A stretch of 64,000 nucleotides of DNA. It comes from Natrialbaceae archaeon AArc-T1-2 (GTDB lineage Archaea; Halobacteriota; Halobacteria; Halobacteriales; Natrialbaceae). The stretch spans positions 2,976,001 through 3,040,000 of the forward strand of contig NZ_CP127174.1 of assembly GCF_030273315.1 (NCBI RefSeq). Reading direction: 5' to 3'. This document shows, one piece after another, positions 8,547 to 17,207 of this stretch. The notes under the pieces were generated by a model, which saw nothing but the letters and a program-made list of their open reading frames with translations, was not told where the DNA came from and searched no databases. Made by a program: the position numbers and the translations under genes. The first letter of the stretch is position 1. The number at the start of each line of letters is the position of its first letter.

Positions 8547-10448
8547 TCACCGGTCGACGGTCCGCTCTCGCACCGTCATCCCCTTGCGACCGAGGTGCTG
8601 GAGTTGTTTTCGGGCGAACTCCTCCTCGCGGGTGCCGCGGGTCGCGAGCACGTAGACGAGCGCGCCGCCGGCCGGTCGCATCGTCCGTCCGGCACGCTGG
8701 GTCCCCTGCCGGCGCGAGCCACCCAGCCCAGAGGCGACGATTGCGAGGTCGGCGGTGGGCAGGTCGATCCCCTCGTCGCCGACGCGAGAGACGACGAGGA
8801 CGTCCAGTTCGCCGTTTCGGAACGACGCGAGTAGCCGCCGGCGTTCGTGGTGGGGCGTCTCTCCCGAGAGAAAGGGGATCTCGAGGGCATCGGCGACCGC
8901 CCGGCCCTGCGCTAAGTAGTCGACGAAGACGATCACGTTCGCGTCGGGGTGTGCCGACAGCAGGTACCGGATTTCGTCGATCTTCGCGCTGTTCGTCGCC
9001 GCGAGCTGGCGTTTCTCCCGCCCCTCGGCGGCCGCGTAGGCGTTTCTGTCTTCCTCGTCCCAGGGAACGTAGCGGATCTCGAGTTCGGGTTCGGCGACGA
9101 AGCCGGCCTCGAAGAGGGCTTCCCAGTCGGTGCCGATCGGTGGCCCGACGAGGGTGAAGATCTCGGCCTGGCGGTCGTCCTCCCGGATCGGCGACGCTGA
9201 CAGGCCGAGGCGATGCCGGGACTGCAGGCGCGTGCTCCGCGAGTAGACGTCGCTTGGAACGTGATGGACCTCGTCGAAGACGATCAGGCCCCACTCCCGG
9301 TCGTCGAACAGCGACCGGTGGCGATCCATCCCGGCGATCTGGTAGGTGGCGATCGTCACTGGCCGGACCTCCTTGCGGCCGCCGTGGTACTGGCCGACCT
9401 GGTCGGGCTCGAGGCTGGTGTTCGCGAGCAGGGCGTCCTCCCACTGGCGGACGAGGTCCCGGCTGGGGGCGAGAATCAGCGTCTCGCCCTCGATCCGGGC
9501 GAGGACGCCCATCGCGGCGACGGTCTTGCCGCTGCCGGGTGGGCCAACCAGCACGCCCTCGCCGGCCTCGAGGAAGCGCTCGACCCACGTCCGCTGGTAC
9601 TCCCGCAGGCTCACTCGGAGGTCGACGGGGAGCTCTTCGCCTTCCTCGAGGTCGCGCTCGTCCTGGACGGGGTAGCCGGCCTCGTAGAGAATGCGCTTGA
9701 TCGCGGCCGCGGCCCCCTCCTGGACCCAGGCCTCGGTCTCGGAGATCGGTGCGTGGAGCTGGTCCTCGTCGAGTTTCTCGCGGGCGACGTTGCCCATCAC
9801 TTCGGCGCTTTCGGCCTCGAGGACGGTGTAGCCGTCCGGGTGGGTGCGGAGTCGGAACTGCCGGGCCCGGTCGTACTGGCTTCGTACCCACTCCTCGAGG
9901 TCGGCCGAGCGCTCGCCGAGTGCCTGGCGCATCGTCCGCGCCAGCGCCGCGAAGGAGTCGTGGGGAGCCTGCCAGACGTCCTCCGGGCGGACGACGTAGC
10001 GGTAGCCACCCTCGCCGTTCGTATCCGCGAGGTGGGCGAACTGCGAGAGCTGTGCCCGAGTGAACTGGCTCGGCCGATCGACGACGACCTCGCGTCGCTT
10101 CGGGAAGACGACCACGCGCTCGCGGTCGGTGAGGTCCTCGAGTTCGCTCGGGTACCAGACGACGGGGTCGGCCGCGACGGAGAGCCGTTCGACCTCGCCG
10201 CGGTCGGCAAGGGCCGCGAGTCGGTCGCTCGCCTCCTCGTGGGAGATCCCGAGGGTACGCGCGACCGCACCGGCGGTGAGGACGGGCCGGCCCTCGTGCT
10301 GGCAGACGTCGTGAAACGACGAGAGCTCGAGGTCGTCGCCGTTGGCCGCCAGCCGTGAATCGCTGCCGCCAGTCGACGCCTCCGCGGTGTCCTCGAGCGA
10401 TCGATCGTCGACGCCGCCACTCGTGGATGGATCACGATCGTCGGTCAC
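8547..10448 (-). CDS. XPB/Rad25-like superfamily 2 DNA helicase
   Basis: A 633-residue protein. An N-terminal winged-helix-like stretch (GAVARTLGISHEEASDRLAAL, about residues 60-80) is followed by a variable region. The helicase core comes next: Q/Ia-like LREYQRTWVERFL, Walker A GPPGSGKT (about 302-309), the XPB-type box II FDEVHH, motif III LSASPIRED, and C-terminal motifs VVSRVGDEGIDLPTADLAIV and QRAGRTMRP. XPB helicases translocate on double-stranded DNA and act in repair or promoter opening in other organisms. I chose the GTG at 10448 (VTDDRDPS), since upstream residues lie over a divergent promoter region. The gene converges with the RdgB-type gene, leaving an 18-base gap. Confidence 0.85.
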   Translation of the reverse strand: MTDDRDPSTSGGVDDRSLEDTAEASTGGSDSRLAANGDDLELSSFHDVCQHEGRPVLTAGAVARTLGISHEEASDRLAALADRGEVERLSVAADPVVWYPSELEDLTDRERVVVFPKRREVVVDRPSQFTRAQLSQFAHLADTNGEGGYRYVVRPEDVWQAPHDSFAALARTMRQALGERSADLEEWVRSQYDRARQFRLRTHPDGYTVLEAESAEVMGNVAREKLDEDQLHAPISETEAWVQEGAAAAIKRILYEAGYPVQDERDLEEGEELPVDLRVSLREYQRTWVERFLEAGEGVLVGPPGSGKTVAAMGVLARIEGETLILAPSRDLVRQWEDALLANTSLEPDQVGQYHGGRKEVRPVTIATYQIAGMDRHRSLFDDREWGLIVFDEVHHVPSDVYSRSTRLQSRHRLGLSASPIREDDRQAEIFTLVGPPIGTDWEALFEAGFVAEPELEIRYVPWDEEDRNAYAAAEGREKRQLAATNSAKIDEIRYLLSAHPDANVIVFVDYLAQGRAVADALEIPFLSGETPHHERRRLLASFRNGELDVLVVSRVGDEGIDLPTADLAIVASGLGGSRRQGTQRAGRTMRPAGGALVYVLATRGTREEEFARKQLQHLGRKGMTVRERTVDR

Positions 10449-10533
10449 TACCGACCGGTAACGGCGACGCGGGTAAACCGGTTGCGCTCGAGTGGGTCGA
10501 TGATATATGCGGGTGGACGGCATACACCTGTGT

Positions 10534-10710
10534 ATGTTCCGTGCGATCCTGCCGGAAGGTCAGATCATCTGTGAGCGATACGACCGCGCCGAAAACGGCA
10601 TCGAACTCTACGACGAGGACGACGAGTTCGTCGCCTTCGTGCCGTACAACAACCTGCACGCACTGATGAACGAGGATGTCTACACGGAGAACGAACGCTC
10701 GATCATGTAG
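10534..10710 (+). CDS. Small conserved-looking haloarchaeal protein
   Basis: A 58-residue acidic protein beginning MFRAILPEGQIICERYDRAE and ending NERSIM. An in-frame ATG at 10507 would add nine residues, but the 10534 start gives a compact beta-strand-rich protein with clean codon usage. The gene is divergent from the helicase and converges with the TFB gene after a 17-base gap. It has no recognised domain. A PNNLHAL-like segment (VPYNNLHALM) ends a predicted strand. Function unknown. Confidence 0.6.
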   Translation: MFRAILPEGQIICERYDRAENGIELYDEDDEFVAFVPYNNLHALMNEDVYTENERSIM

Positions 10711-10727
10711 CGTGATCTCGGACTCGA

Positions 10728-11675
10728 CTACGGCGAGCGATCGATCGCCTCGAGCTGTTCGCGATACCGGTTCCGGACGGTGACGACGGTCGTCTGTGCG
10801 GTGTCTGCCACCGCCCGTTGCGGAACGGTCTCCTCACAGAGCAGGCCAGCGGCGTAGATGGCGGCCGCGGCGTAACCGGTCGGCGACTTCCCCGAGTGCA
10901 GCCCCTGATCGGTCGTCTCGTCGATGATCTCGACGGCTGTCGTCTCCACGTCCTTGCTGACGTCAAGCTCCGAGCAAAAGCGAGGAACGAACTGGCTTGG
11001 ATCGGTCGGCTCGAGGTTGATGTCAAGTTCCGAAGCGACGTAGCGGTAGGTGCGCCCGATCTCGCGCTGGTCGACGCGGGCGACCGCGGTGACCTCCTCG
11101 AGACTGCGAGGGATGTCCTCTTTCCGGCAGGCGGTGTACAGCGCCGAGGTCGCGACGCCTTCGATCGATCGGCCGCGGATGAGATCTTGCTCGAGTGCCT
11201 GCCGGTAGATGACGCTTGCGGTCTCTTTGACGGGGTCGGGAACGCCCAGGGCGCTGACCATCCGATCGATCTCCGAGAGCGCGTACTTCAGATTTCGTTC
11301 GCCAGCGTTTTTCGTCCGAATTCGTTCCTGCCAGACCCGCAGTCGATGGAGCTGGCCGTGTTTGTCGGCGGACATCGAGTGGCCGTTTGCGTCCCGGTTT
11401 CGCCAGTCGATCGTCGTCGTCAGCCCGCGATCGTGCATCGACTGGGTAAGCGGTGCGCCGACACGAGAGAGTTCCTCGTGTTCGGTAGCGGTAAACGCCC
11501 GCCACTCGGGGCCGTAATCGATAGGATCTTCGCTGAGGACGAGGCCACAGTCCCGACAGACCCGCTCGCCACGATCCGGGTCGTGGACGATCGTGTCGGT
11601 CTCGCAGTCGGGACACCGCCCGGCCTCGGTCGCCTGCGATTCGTGTCTGACGCGATTGGTGATCGACTGCGTCAT
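10728..11675 (-). CDS. tfb: Transcription initiation factor TFB
   Basis: A 315-residue archaeal TFIIB homologue. The N-terminal zinc ribbon is CPDCETD near residue 21 followed by CRDCGLVL near 39. A B-reader/linker region (WRAFTATEHEELSRVGAPL) and two cyclin-like repeats follow (about 120-205 and 215-310), each with the YRQA or GYAAAAIYAA helices of the family. TFB binds the TBP-DNA complex and recruits RNA polymerase. Haloarchaea carry many TFBs with different promoter preferences, so the number cannot be assigned. ATG at 11675 is the only good start. Confidence 0.93.
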   Translation of the reverse strand: MTQSITNRVRHESQATEAGRCPDCETDTIVHDPDRGERVCRDCGLVLSEDPIDYGPEWRAFTATEHEELSRVGAPLTQSMHDRGLTTTIDWRNRDANGHSMSADKHGQLHRLRVWQERIRTKNAGERNLKYALSEIDRMVSALGVPDPVKETASVIYRQALEQDLIRGRSIEGVATSALYTACRKEDIPRSLEEVTAVARVDQREIGRTYRYVASELDINLEPTDPSQFVPRFCSELDVSKDVETTAVEIIDETTDQGLHSGKSPTGYAAAAIYAAGLLCEETVPQRAVADTAQTTVVTVRNRYREQLEAIDRSP

Positions 11676-12547
11676 CAGTGCCTTCAGGCATCCTCGCCGT
11701 CACTGTAAGGGGCTTACATGGTTTCGCGAGAAACCGAATCTTACCGCGGACGTGTCCGCTCGGAAAGAGAAGAGAGATCCGACGCTGGTCTTCGAGTGTG
11801 TCCCCGTGGTGGATGGCGAACCGACGATACCGTGTCCCATCGGTTGCGGTGGGCGGAGGTTCGCGAGAACGCTCCTCCCGGACGGGAGTGTGCGAACGAC
11901 GAACATGAAACTGGCGTATCGTTACGACTGTACGTCGGAAGAAATCCGATCGTTCGACGTGTAATACCCGTTTATCGTCACGGATGATCGTGTTTGACAC
12001 GCCGAACCGTCGCCCTTATTTAAGTATCGGTGGCCACACGGAACGGTTCGAAACGGCGTCGTATCGACCGACCTCGTCAATATATTCATATGCTTTATCT
12101 CCGTCCAACGCGTTCGTGCTCACGTCGTCCGTTTCGGCGTATCTCGAGGGTACGCTCGCGAACGCGGTCTATACTCCCGTCGCCTGACGCCGATATCCGT
12201 GGCCGGTCGCGCGATACAGCAGGTGTCGTCGGTCCCATCGTCGGCATCGGGAGACCATCACGAGAAGCGATAGGTAACCGAGACGTCGAGACTGGAAGAC
12301 GGAACGTATCCCTGTTGCAGCCGCTGCGAAACGTGACTGTGTTTATTAGTTTCTACGTTGCCCTCCAAATTGGTGTGTCAAACGTGCCTGCGTGCCACCC
12401 GTCACCGGAAACGTCGTTGCTGGCGATACCGTTATGGGGACAGACGTCGGATGTCTCCGATGAACAACCAGATGCTACCGACCGACCGAATCACTGGCAA
12501 TCGACGGGTATCGGCGTAACGCCTGTTTACGACGAGGTCGTCAACTA
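11676..12547. other. Long intergenic region between TFB and the DUF7344 gene
   Basis: 872 bases with no strong gene. The first part holds a weak candidate small CDS (listed separately). From about 12000 the base composition becomes more AT-rich, with TTATTTAAGTA near 12018 and TATATTCATATGCTTTAT near 12081 that could be TATA-type promoter elements. Frames in 12030-12540 have poor haloarchaeal codon bias and no recognisable motifs. I see no RNA gene. Confidence 0.5.
11752..11964 (+). CDS. Possible small protein with a CPIGCGG motif
   Basis: From GTG at 11752 there is a frame of 70 codons. Its middle, TLVFECVPVVDGEPTIPC, then PIGCGGRRF and TTNMKLAYRYDCTSEE, looks more protein-like than the alternative frames, and four cysteines could bind zinc. 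The start is weak, with no clear ATG, and the frame also extends upstream toward the TFB start, so this may be a decayed gene or chance. No family is recognised. Confidence 0.3.
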   Translation: MSARKEKRDPTLVFECVPVVDGEPTIPCPIGCGGRRFARTLLPDGSVRTTNMKLAYRYDCTSEEIRSFDV

Positions 12548-13141
12548 ATGTCGTCGATCGATACGTCACTGCCCGAGGAAATCACGTCCGTCACCGAAGA
12601 CGAGGACGACCAGCTTTCGAAAGACGTCATCTTCGAACTGTTGAAAAACCGCCGGCGACGAGAAGTCCTCACCTACCTGCTCGAGGCCGACGATACGGTC
12701 ACGCTGGGTGAACTCGCAGAACAGATCGCCGCCTGGGAAAACGATACGGACGTCAATGCGTTGAGCTCCGATCAGCGAAAACGGGTTTACGTTGCGCTCT
12801 ATCAGACGCATCTGCCGAAGATGGACGACGCCGGTATCATCGAGTACGATCAGGACCGGGGCCTGATCGAACTCTCCGACAACGCCGATCTGTTGATGAT
12901 GTATCTCGACACCGACACCCACCGGACGGATCGGTGGGACCGGTGGTACGCCCTCGTAAGCGTCGTCGGCGCGGCAGCGATTACGGCCGCAGTTCTCGGC
13001 GTCCCGCCGTTCTCGTTCGTCCCGTCGGTCGCGGTCGCAGTCGTCGTCGTCGTCGCGTTTCTTTCCCTCTCGATCGCACACGTCGCCGTGAACCACCGTC
13101 GCAACCAGGACGTCGACGGCAAGCTCTCCCGGATCGAGTGA
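12548..13141 (+). CDS. DUF7344 winged-helix membrane protein
   Basis: A 197-residue protein with a soluble regulatory-type domain and two C-terminal transmembrane segments. Residues 25-110 match the haloarchaeal DUF7344 pattern (IFELLKNRRRREVLTYLLE, then TLGELAEQIAAWEN and the YVALYQTHLPKMDDAGI helix), which resembles a winged helix-turn-helix. Residues about 138-180 contain two hydrophobic helices (VVGAAAITAAVLGVPPF and VAVAVVVVVAFLSLS). Proteins of this type are thought to be membrane-tethered regulators. Ligand and targets are unknown. Confidence 0.82.
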   Translation: MSSIDTSLPEEITSVTEDEDDQLSKDVIFELLKNRRRREVLTYLLEADDTVTLGELAEQIAAWENDTDVNALSSDQRKRVYVALYQTHLPKMDDAGIIEYDQDRGLIELSDNADLLMMYLDTDTHRTDRWDRWYALVSVVGAAAITAAVLGVPPFSFVPSVAVAVVVVVAFLSLSIAHVAVNHRRNQDVDGKLSRIE

Positions 13142-13209
13142 CGAGAAGGGTTTTTACCGGTCGATCCCCTACCCTCGACCGGCTCCCGACGTCTCCAGTA
13201 CCGGAGCAG

Positions 13210-13255
13210 TTCGCGTGCCAGCAACTCGTTCCCGGCGCGGGAGCCATCTTCGCTT
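13210..13255. repeat. Left copy of a decayed repeat flanking the glycan block
   Basis: TCGCGTGCCAGC, a short variable spacer, then TCCCGGCGCGGGA and CC. The same arrangement recurs in the same orientation at about 18774-18820, with only a few differences. Read on the minus strand, the copies encode GSRAGNELLARE (here) and GSRAGIESLARD (other copy), so they may be remains of one protein-coding sequence. They enclose the GT4-to-flippase genes. Confidence 0.45.
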
Positions 13256-13330
13256 CGGACTGGCGCTTCTCTTGGAGTCGAACCTGCGGGCTGATACTGT
13301 CGACGTACAGCCGATGGTATGACCGACCGC

Positions 13331-14491
13331 TTACTCTGTCGTCGACACCCGTGAATTAGTCGGCCGTCTGCGGTCGCATCCGGTCGCCTCGAGTACGTCG
13401 GCACAGAACGACTCCAGTCGCTCGGCCTGGGCCTCCCAGGTGTACTCGAGGGCGCGCTCGCGGGCCCGTTTGCCGAATCGCTCGCGTCGGTCGGAGTCGG
13501 TGACGAGGCTCGAGAGGCGGTCCGCGAGCCCGGAGACGTCACCGACCTGGACGAGGTAGCCGGTCTCGTCGTCGTCTGCGTACGCCTCGATCGCCTCGAG
13601 CTCGCTCGTCACGATCGGTGTTCCACACGCCATCGCCTCGAGGTTCGCCATCCCGAAACTCTCCGTGTGTGAGGGCAGACAGAAGACGTCCGACGCGGTG
13701 TAATAGCCCGGCAGGTCGAGGTGTGAGACCTCGCCCTCGAGGATCACGTCGTCCCCGATTCCCAGATCTCGAGACGCCTTTCGGACGGCGGGCGTCTCCC
13801 CTGCGCCGACGAGACGAAGCTCCGCGGGCTCGTCGAGCCGTGCAAACGCCTCGAGCAGGTCGAAGATGCCCTTCTCGGGCACGAGTCGACCGACGAACAG
13901 CACGGTCGGTCGGTCGCTCGAGAAGGCGGGATCGACGTCGGGACGAAACCGCGTCTCGTCGACGCCGGGCGGGACGACCGCGTCGACCTCGTAGCCGAAC
14001 GTCCGGGACACCGTTCGGGCCGTGGCCGTGGAGTTAGCGACGATCCAGTCGGTCCGGGAGAGCCGTTCGCGCGCTCTGGCACCGAGGCCGACGCTCGCGA
14101 GGCCGTGAATGCCGTAGATCGTGGGGACGTCCACGAGATGCGACAGGAGCAGGTCGTCGAGAAACTGGTACGTTATCAACACGTCGACGTGGCGCTCGAC
14201 GTGCTCGAGGAGACCGTTTCGCAGTCCCCACAGGGTCATCGCGAGTTTGGCCTGGCTCTGGGGGCCGAGCGGGAGCAAGCGTTCGAGGGGATCGGGGACG
14301 GAACCGGTGAACGACGGCGTCGTGACCACCTCGGCGTCCGAGCGAGCGAGCAGGTCGGCGATCTCTCCCGTCTGGGTGTAGACGTACACCTCGTGGTCGG
14401 CTGCGAGCTCCGCGGCGACGTGTTGGGTGTAGACTGCGATTCCACCGGCGTGTCGGGTCCCCGCGGAGTCGTGATAGAAGCCGATTCGCAT
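13331..14491 (-). CDS. GT4-family glycosyltransferase
   Basis: A 386-residue GT-B fold enzyme. The N-terminal motif HAGGIAVYTQHVAAELA (about 15-31) resembles the acceptor-side G-G pattern of GT4. The donor-binding half has VLFVGRLVPEKGIFDLLEAF (about 195-214), GIGDDVILEGEVSHLDLPGY and the EX7E-like ESFGMANLEAMACGTPIV (about 284-301). It would transfer a sugar from a nucleotide-activated donor on the cytoplasmic side during surface glycan or glycoprotein assembly. The gene starts three bases after the end of the preceding phosphatase-superfamily gene, so they are very likely cotranscribed. Sugar specificity is unknown. Confidence 0.88.
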   Translation of the reverse strand: MRIGFYHDSAGTRHAGGIAVYTQHVAAELAADHEVYVYTQTGEIADLLARSDAEVVTTPSFTGSVPDPLERLLPLGPQSQAKLAMTLWGLRNGLLEHVERHVDVLITYQFLDDLLLSHLVDVPTIYGIHGLASVGLGARARERLSRTDWIVANSTATARTVSRTFGYEVDAVVPPGVDETRFRPDVDPAFSSDRPTVLFVGRLVPEKGIFDLLEAFARLDEPAELRLVGAGETPAVRKASRDLGIGDDVILEGEVSHLDLPGYYTASDVFCLPSHTESFGMANLEAMACGTPIVTSELEAIEAYADDDETGYLVQVGDVSGLADRLSSLVTDSDRRERFGKRARERALEYTWEAQAERLESFCADVLEATGCDRRRPTNSRVSTTE

Positions 14492-14494
14492 GCG

Positions 14495-15472
14495 TCAGGC
14501 GTACCCGAGCGAACGCAGTCGGTCGGTGACGACACCCTCGTCTGCGTCGGCGTCTGCGTCGGCGTCGACCGGCGGCTCGGCGACCGTCCGGCGGCGCTCG
14601 TCGCGTTCACTCTCGAGCCAGGGTACCGCGAGCAGCTCCTCGTGATGGAGCCCGCGTGGATGGCCGTACATCCGGATCGGAATCGGGAACCCTCGTTCCC
14701 CGACGAGGTTGCCGTGATCCGACGTGACCACGCTCTTTCCCGAGAGCGTCTCGAGCAGCTCCTCGACGTGAGGGAGAACGAGGTCGAGGTTCTCCCGGTA
14801 GGCGGCGAGTACCTGCTCGCGACCGACTTCGTCGCCGTAGACCAATCCGAACCAGGGATTCGGCGCGTCGCTTCGGTCGTCGTCTGCAAGGTGGGCGTCG
14901 ATCCCGGTGTGAGCGAACGTCCGACCCGTCGGCCCTAGGAACGGAAAGTGGGGCTGCATGAAATGAACCAGCAGACGTTTCTCGGGGTAGCGTTCGTGGG
15001 CCGCGATCGCCTCTTCGACGACCGCCTCGGGGTGGACCGTCCCCGTCTCCTCGTCCCAGCGGGTCTCGAGCAGGTCGACGACGGCGTGGAACGTCCCCTC
15101 GGGAAGCTGGTAGACGTGAGGGTTTGCGGTGACGTAGACGGTGTCGTGGAGGTTCCGTCCCGCGAAGTTCTGTTCCATGAACTCCCAGCTGTCGCTGCCC
15201 TTCGAGCGAACCCGACGGAGCTCGCCCTCGAGGTCGGCGCGGGCGGCGAAGAGGTCGTACCGACAGGCGTCCAGTATCAGGAGGTTGTCCCAGTCGGCGG
15301 CGATCACGTCGACGCCCCGGTCCGCGCCCGCGAACGCGTTCAGGACGGTTCGCGTTCGCGAGTTGACGCCCAGTGCGAGGGTAAACAGCTCTCTCCGAAG
15401 GAGCTCGGGATTCCGGAGGACCCGCTTCAGGTTCGCTGCGGTGTATCGCCCCGGCAGGATCGAGTCGACCAT
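14495..15472 (-). CDS. Sulfatase/alkaline phosphatase superfamily protein
   Basis: A 325-residue member of the alkaline-phosphatase-like fold. LLILDACRYDLF (about 64-75) supplies the metal Asp and nucleophile region, and VVTSDHGNLVGERG (about 252-265) carries the second metal site. The ending RLRSLGYA is frequent in haloarchaeal sulfatase-like proteins. The tail holds a short DADADADADE repeat. I chose ATG at 15472 (MVDSILPGRYTAANLKR); longer readings run through intergenic sequence. It sits directly upstream of the glycosyltransferase gene and may act on sulfate or phosphate groups of surface glycans. Substrate not known. Confidence 0.75.
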   Translation of the reverse strand: MVDSILPGRYTAANLKRVLRNPELLRRELFTLALGVNSRTRTVLNAFAGADRGVDVIAADWDNLLILDACRYDLFAARADLEGELRRVRSKGSDSWEFMEQNFAGRNLHDTVYVTANPHVYQLPEGTFHAVVDLLETRWDEETGTVHPEAVVEEAIAAHERYPEKRLLVHFMQPHFPFLGPTGRTFAHTGIDAHLADDDRSDAPNPWFGLVYGDEVGREQVLAAYRENLDLVLPHVEELLETLSGKSVVTSDHGNLVGERGFPIPIRMYGHPRGLHHEELLAVPWLESERDERRRTVAEPPVDADADADADEGVVTDRLRSLGYA

Positions 15473-15558
15473 ACTACTCGAGTACGCCGGCGGCGAACCC
15501 GTTGTTATGCTCCCGGAACGAAACGCTAGCCACGCCCTAGTGCACTTGCAAGCGTCGA

Positions 15559-15602
15559 CTGATGAGTGAAACCGGTCAACCGCACTCGGTTTCACCCATC
15601 AG
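15559..15602. terminator. Strong hairpin between the two sulfatase-like genes
   Basis: CTGATGAGTGAAACCG (15559-15574) pairs with CGGTTTCACCCATCAG (15587-15602) across 15 of 16 positions, with a 12-base loop. It lies in the gap between two genes read leftward, so it could end transcription of the upstream sulfatase gene or act as a processing or control site for the downstream one. There is no clear T-run. Confidence 0.5.
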
Positions 15603-15639
15603 TTCAGGCTTTGAACGCCAGTAGACCCGATGGGAGCGC

Positions 15640-17046
15640 TCAGGCGTAGCCGAGTTTCTCGAGTCGATCCTGGACGGCGGCGTCGACGGCGTCTTCACTC
15701 TCGCCGTCTTCGGCCAGCCGTCGCTTGGCCGACGCCGCGTCCTCGTCGAAGTACTCCTCGGCCCACGGTGGGACCGACGCGTCGTCCTCGACCCGACGCT
15801 GCCAGCACGGCCGCGCGGGGTCGAGACCGTACGCTCTCGCGTTTCCGAGCGAGTCCCAGACGACCTTTCGTCCGTCCTCGTAGGCCGCCCGCATCAGCCG
15901 GTCCCAGTACTCCCGACGCTCCGGCGGCTCGGGTCCCGCGCTCATGCCAACGTGTTCGGCGACCACGCGGTCGCGGGTGAGGTCGACGACCTCCTCCCGG
16001 GCGAACGCCGCGAGGAGATCGCCGAGTTCGAGGTGAGAGACGTAGCCATCTTCGATCTCCGGGTAGCCGTCGGGTGGGTTGACGACCGCGAGCGGGACGT
16101 GTAACAGCCCCTCTGAAAGGCTGCTCTTGTGGCGGACGTGCCCCTCCTCGCAGGGGTAGCCCTGATTCTCGCCGTGGTCTGCCGTGATCACGACCGTCGT
16201 CTCCAGGGCGGTGTTCGTCTCGAGCCAGGCGAGGAAGGGCGTAATCGTCCGATCGAGGTAGTCGACGGTGGCGTCGTACAGCTCGCGACGCGTCTCGAGG
16301 AACGACTCGTGGTCGTCGGTCGCCTCCATCAGCTCCCAGACGGAGCGTTCGTACGTCGTGAATCCGTTCGACGCCGAGTGTAGCGAGCGGTCGAACCCGC
16401 GAATGTGCTGCAGTGGTGTGTGAGCCTCCATAAACGTCGTAAAGAGGAACAACGGCTCTCTGGACGTCGTGATCGATCGTTTGCTCTCTTTGATCACGGC
16501 ACGTGCGCCGTCGTCGAACAGCTTCGGGACCGGCGCGTCCGCCGAGACGGTATCGAGAAAGCCGACCGCGCCGTTTGCGAGACTCTCGAGCGGACGATCG
16601 TGTCTCACTGCCTCCCGGAGAAACTCGAGGTAGGCGCTCGGACCGGACGCATCCGACTCTGCGGTCAGCGAAGCCGGATCGAGCGCGTCGGGATACCGGT
16701 TCGACTCCGTCACGTCCGCGAACCGATCGAAGAACCGGTCGAAGCCAAACGCCGAGCCGGCGAAGGCGTTCGTGCTCACGCCGATCGCCTCGTGGCCCTC
16801 GAATGCCTCGCGTGCGAGGAACGTCTCGGAGGGGTCGATGCTCGAGACGCGTTTGTCGTGGGTGCAGACACCGTGGTCGTGTGCCAGGTCGCCGGTGAGC
16901 ATGCTCGCGTAGCTCGGGGCGCTCCAGGAACTCGCGGCACGACACTGTTCGTAGGACAGCTCGATCCGCCGGTCGAGCCGACGGGCGTAGGCGTCGAACG
17001 TGTCCTTTCGGACGGAATCCAGACAGAGCAAGACGACGTTTCGCAT
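15640..17046 (-). CDS. Sulfatase-family hydrolase
   Basis: A 468-residue protein of the sulfatase branch. The metal Asp region is VVLLCLDSVRKDTF (4-17). The nucleophile motif is SAPSYASMLTG (42-52), where Ser stands in place of the formylglycine precursor and Tyr46 replaces the usual Arg of the C/S-x-P-x-R motif. VITADHGENQGY (about 288-299) forms the second metal site. The Arg loss means sulfatase activity cannot be assumed; phosphodiesterase or phosphoglycerol transferase-like chemistry is possible. Ends KLGYA like its neighbour. The gene is divergent from the flippase gene, with a 161-base gap. Confidence 0.8.
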   Translation of the reverse strand: MRNVVLLCLDSVRKDTFDAYARRLDRRIELSYEQCRAASSWSAPSYASMLTGDLAHDHGVCTHDKRVSSIDPSETFLAREAFEGHEAIGVSTNAFAGSAFGFDRFFDRFADVTESNRYPDALDPASLTAESDASGPSAYLEFLREAVRHDRPLESLANGAVGFLDTVSADAPVPKLFDDGARAVIKESKRSITTSREPLFLFTTFMEAHTPLQHIRGFDRSLHSASNGFTTYERSVWELMEATDDHESFLETRRELYDATVDYLDRTITPFLAWLETNTALETTVVITADHGENQGYPCEEGHVRHKSSLSEGLLHVPLAVVNPPDGYPEIEDGYVSHLELGDLLAAFAREEVVDLTRDRVVAEHVGMSAGPEPPERREYWDRLMRAAYEDGRKVVWDSLGNARAYGLDPARPCWQRRVEDDASVPPWAEEYFDEDAASAKRRLAEDGESEDAVDAAVQDRLEKLGYA

Positions 17047-17207
17047 AGCGGCGGCTGTCGGCGAGTGCGATCATTGTTACGCACCTGTTATCCACACGAC
17101 GACAAAGCCCGCTGGGGTGTAGGAGAGCCGTTCGCCGTCGAGCGTCGCCCGTCAGCGCGCCCGTAACCGGCCCACTACTAAATGAACGAATCGGGAACGC
17201 CCGGTGG

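Noticed and set aside
5068-10358. Several long open frames opposite or alongside the AAA+ ATPase and helicase genes
   Set aside because: They are shadow frames of G+C-rich coding sequence; their residues are dominated by Arg, Gly and Val with no domain, and the real genes carry clear motifs.
12030-12548. 172-codon frame upstream of the DUF7344 gene
   Set aside because: Poor codon bias, basic and Ser-rich composition, and it spans likely promoter sequence.
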